Positions 1-11,880 of a DNA stretch of 64,000 nucleotides are shown piece by piece. Position numbers and translations under genes: made by a program. Source of the DNA: Glandiceps talaboti (Eukaryota; Hemichordata; Enteropneusta; Spengelidae). The stretch's first letter is position 1. The number at the start of each line of letters is the position of its first letter. The notes beneath the pieces were generated by a model. It saw only the letters and a list, made by a program, of their open reading frames with translations. It searched no databases and was not told where the DNA came from. Where the stretch lies: the NCBI RefSeq assembly GCF_964340395.1, contig NC_135568.1, positions 6,339,079 to 6,403,078 of the forward strand. Direction: 5' to 3'.

Positions 1-1083
1 CTTCAAATGTTACACAGAAAATATAAATTTTATGAATTTTTATGACTATGTAAGAATATAATGTTAATGGTACGATTTGCAGCTTTTTCTGTTCGTACAA
101 GGCTGACATTAATTGACAAATTAAATTCAAACATTTTGAAAAAATCCCACTTTTAGTATTCATTGACTATTGATAACTGATAACTTTGAATTTTTTTTAA
201 TGAATTTGTAAGAATGTAAAGGTACAGCTATGAAGCTTCTTCTGTTGTAAAGGCTGCCATAACTGATAACAGAAAATATGAATTTTAGATGACGTGAATG
301 AAAAAAGAAGATTATCAAAGAAACACAAATCCGTATGATTATAATTTATAAATGTGTGAATTGCAGGCTTGTGAAATTATACATTTTCCTGCCAGTCAAA
401 GCAGTGGTGAAAGGAGAGTATCCGATAAAACTGTTCTCAACTCCTCCCAATACACTTAATGAGGCTTTTATAACTGGTACATTTTTCTCTCTCCTTTCTA
501 TAAGGATAAATAAGGATTCTGTCTTCAACCAATTTATACAACTGCAATCATGAAAGCATTTATCAAAGCTTTCAATTAGTATTTCTAGCCTTGCTCACTC
601 ACTACCATTAGATGGCAAAGATATTGATGAAAGTTTCCCATACATAAAGTAAAGTGTGACAGACAACAACATTTCAGAGATGGTGGTAGCCCCAACGATT
701 ACCAACAATTTTCGACAATGATTGGGGATGGGTGATTGTGCTTAAGAAAGTCCAATCTCTTCTTTGTAACATCTCACAGTATCACCCGGTCCGCTGTTGT
801 GTATATGCAGTATATATACATGTAGTATAGACACATATAGTATACATGTAAACTGGTTGGCCAAACATAATTTTTTTAAAATTGAAAGCTGTCAATCTGT
901 CATTAATATTATATCCCGACATGTGGTAAACCTATTTAATAATTGTCACTGCCATACTGTTATCTAAACTGTCATCATCACATCTTAATATATTTTGACA
1001 AGCTTAATATCAAATTCATGAATTATAATCATTTCTGTAGGAGTGCATATTACAGTTCAAAGAAATGCCCAATCAGCTTTAAT
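1..1083. other. no gene seen; weak internal duplication
   Basis: No coding frame, splice pair or RNA gene is convincing here. Positions 30-130 and 200-290 are diverged relatives of one another, sharing ATGAATTT, GTAAGAAT and a TTCTGTT...AAGGCTG block, so the first 300 bases look like a decayed tandem duplication. A run of TACATGTA-type words lies at 805-850. Confidence 0.3.
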
Positions 1084-1300
1084 ATGCTGCCCAGATTGTG
1101 TATTGAAATAGTCAGCTTATGCTGCCCAGATTGTGTATTGAAATAGTCAGCTTATCCTGCCCAGATTGTGAAATTGAAACTCGTTTTATCCTGCCTAGAT
1201 TTTGGATTGAAATAGTCTGTTTACCCTGCCCAGATTGTGGACTGAAATTTCCAGCTTTTCCTGCCTGCATTATGCACTGAATATTCAGCTTTTCCTGTCT
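1084..1300 (+). repeat. 35-bp minisatellite, about 6 copies
   Basis: Units begin near 1084, 1119, 1154, 1188, 1223 and 1258. The core is CTGCCCAGATTGTG followed by ATTGAAATAGTCAGCTT. The first two copies are identical and the later ones drift steadily, so the array probably grew from the left end. Confidence 0.85.
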
Positions 1301-1459
1301 ACAACCAAATACAACAAGCTACATGTAGGAGTGAAAGATACATGTAGATGGTTTTATACTCAGAAAGAGGCTTGTACATGTAAAGTCTCCAATATGAAAG
1401 ATCATTGGCAAGTTTGCATAATGGAGGAAAATATACAGTATGGACAAAAAATAAGAATT

Positions 1460-1800
1460 GTTTCTGGTCAGGACATTTTGTCTAAAGTGGTGCGACATGT
1501 TTTGTTTTTGTGTTTTTTTAATTCTCAACAAACCTGTCACTCAATGTACTATTTATGGCAGTTACTATTCTTTTCATTTAGCACTTTTGAGTACATGTAA
1601 GTGTGTGTACGGGGGAAGATGTCATTTGCTTGTTCATGATTGGCTCTGCAGCTGTCTTCACTGAAGTAGGGAGGGTTATTTTTGTGTTTCTCGCCAGACT
1701 TGCAGACTGCATGGGCTGGACAAACACACACAAAAAGACTGACGTGGTGGTATTTAAGTAATGCACACAGACCAGAACAATTCTCTCTTTTTTTGCCTAA
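1460..1800 (+). repeat. dispersed 340-bp repeat, copy 1
   Basis: This segment aligns along its whole length, in the same orientation, with 51153-51490. Shared blocks include TTCTGGTCAGGACA, ATTCTCAACAAA, GATGTCATTTGCTTGTTCAT, GAAGTAGGGAGGGTTATTTT and CTGGACAAACACACACAAAA. Minus-strand frames across both copies read similarly, but the differences change amino acids and shift frame, so they are not coding. No terminal repeats or poly-A tail were found, so the class is unknown. Confidence 0.8.
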
Positions 1801-2530
1801 GTGTAGGATTTTCTTAAACTCAAGGGTATCTACATAACACACAGTAGGAGAAACCTGGTAAAACTTTGATAGTTTCCCTTGCACAATTTTTACATTTTTG
1901 CAATCAGACTAGAATTAGAATAAGTATTTCATATACCCTGGGAATACAACAGCAATTGATAATCTTACCACCTTTAGCACAAAACTGACAAATCTGTTAA
2001 AATGACCTATATTCACTACATGAATTAAGTAATTTTGCAGTAGTTGAAAAGCAAATTCAGGAGGGAATATTTACCATTTTCAATTATTGATAAATTATGA
2101 AATTATTATCTATAAAAGTCTTTTAAAATTTGTATGTCATAGAAAAGTGTGAATAGTACAACTGATTTTCAAAGCAGTCCTAGTACTGTGTGCCATCAGG
2201 TAGGTATCAGTTTCCATTCATTTCATATGTATCGTCATGAATGGGTAATTGTAGACAAGTGATTTTACTACTATTATACACATTTTGTAATTAATAATTC
2301 AACAATCTGAAGTAATCAACACTTTACAAAACTGCTGGCTGAATTTCTAAACAATGTGTACTGATAACACTTTCACCGACATTGCACCGACAACTGCTTC
2401 AATAATATCACATTTTGCACCTCCTCCCCACCACATACAAATGGGACGCACTCAAATACCCAAATGCAAGTCCATGTATGCGTACATGTCCAAACATGCA
2501 TACAACAAACACATGTGCACGTATGCCCCT
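1801..2530. other. no gene seen
   Basis: AT-rich DNA without coding frames, repeats or splice pairs that I can support. Confidence 0.3.
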
Positions 2531-2607
2531 ACACACCCACACACACGCACACATGCACGCATGCACGCTCGCATACACGCATGCATGCACACACATACTG
2601 GCACACA
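2531..2607 (+). repeat. alternating CA/CG/TG purine-pyrimidine tract
   Basis: An interrupted (CA)n tract with CACG and GCATGC words (for example CATGCACGCATGCACGC). Strictly alternating pyrimidine-purine sequence of this kind can adopt Z-DNA. The overlapping ORFs on both strands, rich in His, Thr, Cys and Ala, arise from the repeat. Confidence 0.8.
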
Positions 2608-4595
2608 ATCCTATGTACAAAACTACAAATCCAATAAACAAACATTTCAGGAGGGAACTGGACTTGGCCCTCAATCTTGATACGGAACACCAGTGACAAT
2701 ATGTGGAATTTAAACTGACTTCACATATTTGGAGATGTCAACACAGTGTCCTTCTCTCACATCTGATACAATAGGCACGTATTATTGATTTACAACAAGC
2801 ATCGCTAAAAACTCACAAAAGTTCTTTGAAGATGTCAGATAATCTATCTTCTTTTTCTTCTCAAAAACAATTTCTACTTCCGGTACTTGCTGTGACCTTG
2901 CACTTTTCTCTGATAAAATGTTCTGCAACCTTACACAAAGCTGAACATGATTACCAAAAGTTGCATTTAGTGATTAGTTTTAAGTAGAAATCCCTTGAGT
3001 ATATCTTGTCCTCATTTTCTAGTCTTTTTGACAAGTGTATTATCCAATCAAATCAAGGGAATTGTCAGACTTAATAACCGAAAGGATGGATTGACAGTGA
3101 AGCTGAAAATTTAATTCATGTACATATACAAGAAGTCAAGATATATTTTGCTGACTTGCATATATGAATGGACAGACACGTAAAATCTTTTGCACAGTTT
3201 TCGAAAGAATTTTTTTAATTGAAGTTATCTGATGATAGTCTTTTTGAGCTGAAAATTCTCCTAATAATTGAGATAGATCAATGTGATAATGTTTCCTAGA
3301 CATGATCTCAGATCCAACAATTTTCAACAAAGAATGACAATTAAAACCTCACTTTTAATGACTGAAACAAATCTCCACATTTATTTGCAAATGTTACTTA
3401 GTTTATTTTTCATTGAAAAGAAACGTTATCAGTTTTACCAGCACCAAATTTTGTGGATTCTGGAAGGTATGTATGGTTACTAGTCTGCAGGTCAAATATT
3501 ATCACTGGAAATATAAATTTATTTCAGTGGAAGAAACGCACCACCAAAATACTGAAGATAAATTCAAATCAGAATTTCATATTCATATGTAAAATTAGAA
3601 CTGAGATATTACTTTCTACTTCCAAGCTACTTCTTGTTACGATATAGTAAGAACAGCCATGATATATCTCCTTTACAGAATCTCAGAACACTCTATGTAG
3701 ATGGACTTGACAAAGTTGAGACAGCAAAGCTTATTACTATGCGTGACAAAGATGATTACAGTTCAATCCCCAGAGGGTACTATTTCTTAAATCACTGCTA
3801 AAAGTGACACCATTCATGAACTAGCTTTCAGTTGCTACGATTTATGAAAATATTGGGTTATTAATATTGAAGTGTGTGTCTGTTAATTTTCACAATTTCT
3901 GTGCCAATAATGGTAAGAAAATCTTCTTGTAAGTGAATTACGTGACTTCAATATTTTTGATTCCCCATGGAGTTTCAAAGAATGTCGGTGAAAATGTCAA
4001 TTAAATGCTCAAGTGACAATCAATGGTTTCTATTTGAGCAAATAAGACTTCTTTGGTTTATCACTTCTTTGGCAAACTCTTAAAAGCATTTTTCAAATAT
4101 ATCTGTTCCCCCGTCGGACAAAAATGAGCAAAAGTTTAATGGAAGAAGGTTTATTCTTTTAAATTGCCCTTTTTACTGTCAATAGTACGGGAGGTCAGTG
4201 ATGATATCTATATTTGTACTACTGTGGACACCGAGCTTTCAACTTAGGCTGAAAAAAAAAATTTGTGTGATTCTGATAATGCTCAATTTTAGAATAGGTG
4301 GGGTAGGTAGATTTTTGATTTTCCAGTGTCCAGTTCAGATTGTTATGTTTTCTGTTGTTTTCCATATTGTCTGTGTTATTGGTTTCTTCTCACCAGATGT
4401 ACAGCCATTACAGATTGGAAGAATAGTTTTATATTGTCTTTTTAACTTGATGTCAGTTTCTGCATCCACTATTTCTCGTGAGATTTCACAATTTTCACGA
4501 TTTTATTTTTTTTCTTAAATAAGTAAAAAGAAGTTTAATAGGGTTTGCAGTGAAAAACTTTGTGGGGTTGGGTAACTGGAACCAAACAATTTTTT
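2608..4595. other. mostly unassigned; holds the possible exon at 3679
   Basis: Apart from the candidate plus-strand exon at 3679-3777, nothing here is supported. A 106-codon frame at 4198-4518 is hydrophobic and runs through homopolymers. I do not regard it as a gene. Confidence 0.3.
3679..3777 (+). CDS. possible plus-strand exon, unknown product
   Basis: A good acceptor (CTCCTTTACAG) precedes a 99-bp stretch that is open in one plus-strand frame only. It begins NLRTLYVDGLDKVETAKLIT and ends DDYSSIPRG. The minus-strand frames all contain stops. The following donor (GTACTA) is poor. It would belong to a gene on the opposite strand from the coiled-coil exons. A second possible donor (GAAG then GTATGT) lies at about 3467, and one frame before it ends in a compatible phase, but no coherent protein emerges. 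Confidence 0.25.
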
Positions 4596-4599
4596 TCAG

Positions 4600-4835
4600 G
4601 CCTTACTAAGATAGACACAAACTAAAAGTAAAGTTGTACAATGTTGTACATTTCATACATGGCCGATAATGATTCCTCTGTTGTGCAAACACAATCAACC
4701 TATGATAGCGTAAACACTGGAAATCCATAAAAATTGTACACTACAGGATCATGGAAGTCACCAAAAACATCAACCTTCTGCGAGTACAATTAAACCAACA
4801 TCTATTCAACTGCTATCAATATGTTGGAATAGTAG
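4600..4835 (+). mobile_element. MITE family A, copy 1 (right end decayed)
   Basis: It starts with the family's inner terminal motif ACTAAGATAGACACAAACTA and shares the internal block GCGTAAACACTGGAAATCC ... ACACTACAGGATCATGGAAG with the copies at 14415 and, inverted, 9686. It ends near GTTGGAATAGTAG, a decayed form of the terminal CCATAGTAG. It has no coding capacity and was presumably mobilised by a transposase encoded elsewhere. Confidence 0.65.
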
Positions 4836-6030
4836 TTCTGTTCTACATCTGCCATCAACATAGTTTGGCTATTGTTAGAGGAGGTGAGAAGCTCTGAACA
4901 TTGTTCGTTTCCAACCAGTCCTCTTCTTAGCAAAATTTGCCAACTTTGGTAACTCATTATCCGGTGGTGAAAGTTACTTATCTAGGTCCCCAAAGCATAC
5001 AGAAATTCAGCTAAGATAAAAACCGCCTCATTTTTGATCCTCTTCAATCAACCCACTATCTCCAAACACACAGTAGCAAGGCCAACAAGTTGAAGTCCCC
5101 CTCATTTCAGCTCCAATAATTGCTTATACTTTAATACCATCATTACTAATGGTGCAAGCAACCATTACGCAGATGTGTAAAGTTAACTTTAATGGCAATT
5201 GACTAATAGCTGTGATTACCCCAATACAGAATACAACAGGAAATGACAATACATCAAGGTATGTGTGACTGGTCACAGCTCATAAACCTTAATGTCTGCC
5301 TAACACTTGCAGTATCTCACTGACCTTGTACTTTGAAATGAGTTTTAAATAATAAATCATTTCTCAAGTTCAATAACCTGATACTGTGATAGTCTACATG
5401 CCAGATAACAATGTCTCAAGTTACAGAGACAGGTATTACTCTCCTTATTACTCTTATCTCTTGCTGCATTACAGCAAGTATAGAGGTACGTCAGATGAAT
5501 TCTGATCTTGGCATATTACTAACATTCATTACTCATTTTCAATTCGTCCCTGCAATATGTGTTTCTTTTCCCATGGCACATCACATAGTAATAGTATGTT
5601 TTAGACATTCACATTCTGTTTAGAATTTTTTTCTCTGGGTGGATTAATTACACTGTGTATGCACATCATGGTATACAAAATTCTGATATGAACTTTTCTC
5701 AAATTGTAATATGGAAAAACTGTGGTTCTTGTGAGTCACCACATAGTAAGAGATAGGAGAACACCAAATTTTGGTGCGTCACTGCAGTGGCGCATCAAAT
5801 TGGCTTAGAGGGCACACTGTGTGCAAATAGGAAAAGTTTGCAGTAACCATCAGTAGGATATCCTCTGAAGATTTTTACATACTAGGTAATCCCAAGATAC
5901 AGATACATTTACAGGAAGTGTCTGTCCAAACAAGCTATGTTCATGAAATCATGGAGTGAGAAACACCATACAGATTGTGTCATCAGATACCTTTAAACAC
6001 CTGATTCAAGCAATTCTTAAGCCATCAATA
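4836..6030. other. no gene seen; one palindrome
   Basis: Intergenic or intronic DNA downstream of the exon at 6039-6102 (minus strand). It contains the imperfect palindrome at 5764-5803. A 70-codon ORF at 5411 is hydrophobic and unsupported. Confidence 0.3.
5764..5803. repeat. 40-bp imperfect palindrome centred on CACTGCAGTG
   Basis: The arms CCAAATTTTGGTGCGTCACTG and CAGTGGCGCATCAAATTGG are complementary except for a two-base bulge and two mismatches, giving a possible cruciform. It is isolated, with no second copy seen. Confidence 0.6.
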
Positions 6031-6038
6031 CTACTTAC

Positions 6039-6102
6039 CGATGGTGTCTCACTCTTCGACTTTGACAGTTCTCGTTGAAGCCGAGCTACTGTTAGCTTCT
6101 CC
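6039..6102 (-). CDS. candidate internal exon, coiled-coil continuation
   Basis: On the minus strand the exon follows GTTTATTACAG and is followed by an excellent donor, GTAAGTAG. One frame is open and the other two contain stops. After one leading base it reads EKLTVARLQRELSKSKSETP and a final serine, ending on a complete codon. The leading G completes the codon left open by the exon at 37814-37881, so the joint reads ...NTR-R-EKLTV.... The segment continues the charged helical pattern (L30, L34 of the joined peptide) and then turns serine-rich, suggesting the end of a coiled coil. No further exon of this gene was recognised between here and position 1. Confidence 0.55.
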
Positions 6103-6557
6103 CTGTAATAAACCAAACAAATGCTTTCATAAATTTTGTGTTAAATGTTTCAATACCTGAAATCACCAGTGAAATTTGTGAACTCGGTCTAAATCTTTGT
6201 GATAAAGAAAATAATTACAGTCACATAGTGTGGTCTTTTTTGTCTTTTCAGTTATATTCATACATGTACCTATATCAATATACCGGGGTATGTGCAATGT
6301 CAGAATACAAAGATAAAACCATATGGTTAAATAAATTATGTGTTATTGTGTTGAACAGTATATAATACATAAAATTATTTTCCTTTTACATCCACTAACA
6401 AATTAGTGTCTATGTACAGTACCAATGTTAAGAATACAAGATAAACTGTTGTAACTCAATAAATCACACATTTTCAGGTTACAAGTGTAAAGTATGAAAA
6501 TGTATATTTGTATTAATTTACATATCAACATCTTTAAAACTTTGAATCAAACTTCAC
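6103..6557. other. inferred intron next to the exon at 6039-6102
   Basis: This contains the polypyrimidine-like region and acceptor for the minus-strand exon at 6039-6102. Around 6405-6470 it resembles 6946-7020 on the other side of the foldback, sharing GTAAGAATACAA or a close form and AATAAATCACA. Confidence 0.3.
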
Positions 6558-6949
6558 ACTGTATCTTTACTCAATTTAAAGTGACCATATGGATGAGAAT
6601 TTGGTATTTATTTTGGATTTTTATTTGATAAAACAACATCAATATGTTTTTATACTTGAAAAAATAATGCAAAAGAACATACACATATATACCAAATCCA
6701 TGTTCATAAATCAATACATTGCAAAAAGATGGAAAAAGTTTAAAAAGTTTGTTATTGTATGTACAATAACAAACATTTTATACATTGTTTAATGTTTTGC
6801 AGTTAATTGAGTTATGAACATAGACTTCGTGTATGTTATTTCACATTATTTTTTCAAGTAGAAAAACATAGTGAAGTTGTTTTATCAAATAAAAATCCAA
6901 AATAAATACCAAATTCTCATCCATATGGTCACTTTAAAGTAAAGACAGT
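6558..6949. mobile_element. 392-bp foldback element
   Basis: The two halves are reverse complements almost throughout. Left-arm blocks such as GTGACCATATGGATGAGAAT and GGTATTTATTTTGGATTTTT return inverted at 6880-6937. The turn is GTTTGTTATTGT-ATGT-ACAATAACAAAC at 6747-6774, so there is virtually no spacer. The ends read ACTGT...ACAGT. A transcript would form a hairpin of about 190 bp. It lies inside the inferred 32-kb intron. A 67-codon ORF on the left arm is not meaningful. Confidence 0.85.
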
Positions 6950-9685
6950 AACAGGTTACTTGTACATGTATATGTAAGAATACAAACATGAAACTGTCAC
7001 TAAAGAAATAAATCACAAAAAATTTGAAAACTTTCATTATTCAATTTGAAGCAAATTGGTTTTAGAAAAATATATTTCAAATCCGTTTTTGGTGAGATTA
7101 GAGTACACATACAAGGTAGTGTGATTATACATGAAGCTAAAGCTGTCCACACCTGACTGAATTCACATCAGATGACTAAATGACGTCAAACATATTTTAA
7201 AGTCACTTGCAAAGTGAATTTGATTCGGTTCATCTCTTCTCATTTAACTTCAAATAATCCACTTCATTTGTAACTAAGTTACTAGTACATTTACTTTGAT
7301 TTAAACTGAAACAACTAAGTTCAGAAGAAGTTACTTCAATGAATAAAACATCACTTTGGAAATCTCTTCGATTTTATTAAATTCTTCTTTTTACTTGTGG
7401 GAACAGTGTTGGTAAGTGTAACTAGCAAAGTTATAAAATTATAGACAGTGTTGGAAATTGGAACTAGTAAAGTTACAAAACTTGTAAGAATTCTTGATCA
7501 AACTTTGTAAAATGTATATGAACATGTGTAGAAAGTAAATTTCTGAATGCAATAAATCTCAATCAAAAGCAGATATTTGGTGCATGACATGTCAAAAAGT
7601 GGTTCCCCAGTCATCCATAGTAATATCATAATTGCCTACAAGTATGCGTGTACTTCTCCTAAGAGACTACACTGTACTTCAAAATATAAGTAACAGCTCT
7701 CATTTCTATCCCTGATTCACTTAAGTTGCAAAGGGTTCTACAATACTTCACCGTTAAGACAGTTTCACTGTACATCACGGATATAAGTTTAACTGTACAT
7801 ATGTATATATCTTTTATGTGATAGCAGAAATTCAATTTGAAAGTACATGTAAAAACCAATTTGGAAGGTGTCGCATATATAATGAGACAGGGTCATTCTA
7901 CTGTTGGTGGAACATATGAAAACAGAAAAAGCCAAGTCAGCTTTAATTAGCTAATGGATATCTCTAAAATAATCCATTTGATAACAAATTTGTGGACCGT
8001 TGGGAGATTTATTAAACTTGAGATTGATAAATAAATTCAATTATCAAAATGTATCTCAAAACAAGGACAATACCCAAATGGAGTAATGGTCATAAGATGT
8101 ACACCTTCCGGGCAGGACTAGAATCCACATTTCTCTGTTGTGTATGTATCGTGTCAAAAGGTAGGCATCTGAGATTGCTCCTCTATATTAGTTTGCAGAA
8201 TTAAGTACATTTACTTGTCACTTTAGAAAGAGAGACCGCTTGACAAGTTTAAACTAGGGCAATCCTAACAGGCACATTGCCAACCTGAAACTTAAGTGAT
8301 TGTATATGCAATGAACTGTGGTTTTTCATCTAGCTAAGTTATTCTGATTGGGGTAAACATTGGTCAGTCATTCCATAAAGACATCCATTGCAACAATATT
8401 AGGTCTGTCAGTTATTCATTTTCTCACCTCTTTTAAAAATGATATTACCGGTGAATCTAAAGTAACAATATTAAATCTAAAGTAACAGCTTAATTTCTCT
8501 ACATTACCATCTAAAATGTTATGGTAAAAAGTTTTATGCAATTCACTGCATTTCAACAAATATTGTTAATTGATGCATCACATATAACATTTTAATGCGT
8601 ATGTTATTAATAAATTCTGATGGTTTTCCTTAACCTCAAAATACAGAATAACAATGTGGCAACTCCCTGTGCGTACAAGTGTACCGGATGTCATTTTATA
8701 AACAATATAGTACATACATGTATATGAATAAATCTTGGACTCTGAAAAATCTATACTATAAACACACCATTTTTGATATTACTACTTTTTAAAGAAACTG
8801 AATTATCTATTACTTTTGCATTGTGAAATATAATTGTTTTGGGCCCGGCAACAATTGTATTTCAACAATATACAATTTGACATTACAACAACATACGATT
8901 TGACAAGCAAATCTTTTTAAAAAATTGAAAGTATAGAAAAGATGACTAATTTGCTATTGAATTGTTTTAATGATTGAACGAGATAAAGTAGCACTATTAC
9001 TATTACATACATTATGCATGAATGCGAACAACAGTTGAGATTTTTGGAGTATCACGTTGATGTTCTATTATACACTATGCAAATTGCAATACTTACTCAT
9101 GACTAAATTATACATGTATATAGTAGATTCCTTGTATCATTCATATTTATATAATAATGGAACATTTCATTACAATTCTAATCCTGGATACTAGTATTCC
9201 ATTAATTCCTTTTTTAACCTCTCATCGTCTCATGAATTCGCAATGTTTATTAATGGAATACCTGTACAATGAGTAAAAGCAATATCATCCTCATTTCATA
9301 CACTTGTCACGTGTCTTCTTGTAAATATATGATCAAGATGATGGCCTTTACTTAAGTACTTCCATATTCTGTTTACAAATTTGAATTTTAAAGTTTAGTT
9401 TCAGCTACAATGCATGTAGACATACATGTACATGTATATGTATATTGATCACGTTTTCAGTTTTTTGTTGAATATCATATCATCTTTCTTTACATTTTGT
9501 AACACTAGGCTACAAGTACATTTAGTCAATCTAAGAAACTGTAATGAATCTGTAAGGATAGATATCTACAGCTTATGCAAGAGTTGACATATGATACATA
9601 ATGGTAAACTCATTTAGTCTGTCAAATATAAACCCATAGCATCGAGTACCTGGTTGATCAATAACTAAAATAGCAATGGAGGCTT
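6950..9685. other. inferred intron, no gene seen
   Basis: No exon, RNA gene or strong repeat was found. TACATGTA words are scattered, for example at 6960-6972, 8712-8724 and 9110-9120. Confidence 0.3.
7173..7188. promoter_or_regulatory. AP-1-like and CRE-like motifs side by side
   Basis: TGACTAA is followed one base later by the perfect palindrome TGACGTCA, matches to AP-1-like and CREB/ATF sites. Such words occur by chance in a window of this size, and nothing links them to a promoter. Confidence 0.15.
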
Positions 9686-9990
9686 GTTACTACTCTGGCA
9701 ATCGGTTATCTAAGATAGACACAAACTAAAACTTGTTGCGACACCTTGATAAATACTATTGAAGGGATGTTGGTGTAATTGTACAGTTAAAATAGTATGG
9801 CATTTTTTGATGACTTCAATGAGCTTGCAGTGTACATTTTGGGGACTTCCAGTGTTTATAGAAACTCAACTACAGAATGATTACATCTGTACAACATAGA
9901 CATCACTATTATTCACTTGTGTAATCTACCACACTGAACAAAAGTAGTATCTGTCTTAGTAAACGAGACCTTGATTGCCAGAGTAGTAAC
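9686..9990 (-). mobile_element. MITE family A, copy 2 (inverted)
   Basis: Terminal inverted repeats are intact: GTTACTACTCTGGCAATC at 9686-9703 against GATTGCCAGAGTAGTAAC at 9973-9990, continuing inward to the family motif TAAGATAGACACAAACTAAA. The interior (GCAGTGTACATTTTGGGGAC) is the reverse complement of the interior of copies 1 and 3. The element is 305 bp and non-coding. No clear target-site duplication was found. Confidence 0.85.
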
Positions 9991-10122
9991 TGTAGGTAAC
10001 TTTTTACTTTGTCAGCAGAATAACAATGGACTGATTGAATTATAGATACATATTTGTAATCAAACTGAGGACTTAAGGATAGAGAAAGCTTACAAGTAAA
10101 GCTAGAAAAATGTAATGGACAG

Positions 10123-10165
10123 ACCCCACCCACCTACCCACCCGCCCACCTACCCACCCACCCAC
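10123..10165 (+). repeat. CCCA/CCTA tetranucleotide microsatellite
   Basis: A tract of CCCAC and CCTAC words forming an interrupted (CCCA)n microsatellite, purine-rich on the minus strand. Confidence 0.9.
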
Positions 10166-11691
10166 AATGCAAAATCAGCTTAACAGTTTGACTTGTTACA
10201 ATATGGTGTTCACATCAGGACTGTCAAGCCTGACACAGTCAAGTCTCTACAGTGTTGCAAAACAAACATGGGACCAAAACAAAGTATTTTGTAGTTAAAA
10301 GCTTAGACAAGAATATATAAGAATACGGACAAATGCATACATCGGCATATATAGATTGTCCTAAATATACTCAACTAACATCCATTTTTAGAACAGAGCC
10401 ACATGTGCATTCAAATAGCAAACTATTCATAAGGGTGCCATTAAATCATACTGTTATCCCATATGCATAAATTGATACAATTGTAAACAACTTTGTTACA
10501 ATCTAGGGACACAGCTATGGTAGTTTTATTGCCCATATAATCCTGAACATCAAGTGTATGCACTTGAAAACAAGATGAACTTGGCAATTACATATGTAAC
10601 TAGTTTTGTTAAATGACATGAGAACAGCTGATAAAATTCACAATCATCGGTTGGTGATCACGACACTTTGCGATATAGCAAGGCCTATATTTGTGCATCA
10701 TTGTACATATATAAAACATTACTGGAAGCTTGTATATATGTGCTTACAAACTTGATGTTTGAAACTTAACAGCTACCTTCAGGGATAACACATATCGATT
10801 ACCCTCATGCGTAGGGCATCTTTTAAAATGTCACCGTCTTAAAACAGTCTTGGATGTACCTTTAGGTATTTGTGTGTACAGTACAGATGGCACTGATCAT
10901 TATGACGTCTTTACAATAGTCAGGGATTCAGGCACAAGGTTTTTAATATGGCTTCATTTCAAAGCTTAACTCCTTCTCAGGAGATGATGCTATCCTATAA
11001 TGAAACATGAGCCTTATGATGTACTATGGCTGTTATCAGTCTGTATAGAAGGTCAGGTGGGAATTCCATCAAGAACGTGTACACCGAAGTTTATCTCAGG
11101 AAAACGTTTCAGCAACAAGATAAAATACACAATGTAGATAATGATAATGTGGGATTCCCTTCTGAAAAGCACAAGCTCTAAAGTAATAGCATCTGCTGTT
11201 AATTGCTGACCCTGCGCTACTGTTCCAAGCTGCACAGAGCGTGGGTGGACATCACTTCTGGGGATGCATGTACATTTGTACATGTATTTTTTCCGCTATT
11301 TTGTAAATTGCATGTACGACATCTTTTAACAATGTAGAAACTTATGGATATGTGTAATCATGTCTTATTTCATGGAAGAAAGACTAAATGCTATCAATGA
11401 AGTAAATCGTTTTTTATGTGCACATCCAGGGTATTGCCAGGTAACACAATCTCCATATATCATTATAGCATAAAAGTGCATTACATGGTGTTTTTATGGA
11501 AAGGAGTGTAATATATCTTAGAGCTTGTCAGAGTCTTGGTTGTCAAAAGCATGCTGTATGTACATGACCTAGAAGTGGTTTAGTGTGTTCTGAATACTGT
11601 TTCCATGAAAATTAATGTGTTTAATTTCTATTTTCAAAAATCTTTCTATCTATCCCTCATTTTGTTTCTTCTTTGTATTATAAAATATAAA
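10166..11691. other. inferred intron, no gene seen
   Basis: A minus-strand 76-codon ORF at 11053-11283 ends FPEINFGVHVLDGIPT. This faintly recalls the ligand-binding lobe of class C receptors, but it has no splice context and I do not call it. Confidence 0.3.
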
Positions 11692-11880
11692 ATAATTTAC
11701 CTGGTATAATTTGGCTAAATCATTGCCTTCTTGAGCTGTTATTGTATTCGATTCAATGACGTAGACTTGTTATATTACTGCAGAGGGATGTCACAAAACA
11801 ATTCTACATCATTGAATCGTACATACTAAAAGCTGAAGAAGGCTGAAGTAATTTACTTGAAATATACCAGGTAAATTATC
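11692..11880. mobile_element. 190-bp foldback element
   Basis: The arms are roughly 80 bp. ATAATTTACCTGGTATA at the left pairs with TATACCAGGTAAATTAT at the right, and GATTCAATGACGTAGA pairs with TCTACATCATTGAATC near the turn. Arms differ by substitutions and small indels, and the spacer is about 30 bp. No coding content. It is unrelated in sequence to the foldback at 6558. Confidence 0.8.

Noticed and set aside
1549-1884. Cys-rich minus-strand ORF shared with 51281-51487
   Set aside because: The shared segment is a dispersed repeat. The two copies differ by frameshifts and amino-acid-changing substitutions, so no coding constraint is visible.
2354-2696. Overlapping His/Thr-rich and Cys/Val-rich ORFs on both strands
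   Set aside because: Produced by the alternating CA/CG tract; open on both strands with no independent support.
11053-11283. Minus-strand ORF ending FPEINFGVHVLDGIPT, faintly like the ligand-binding lobe of class C receptors
   Set aside because: Similarity is limited to about ten residues, no splice donor follows, and the rest of the ORF is unlike that domain.
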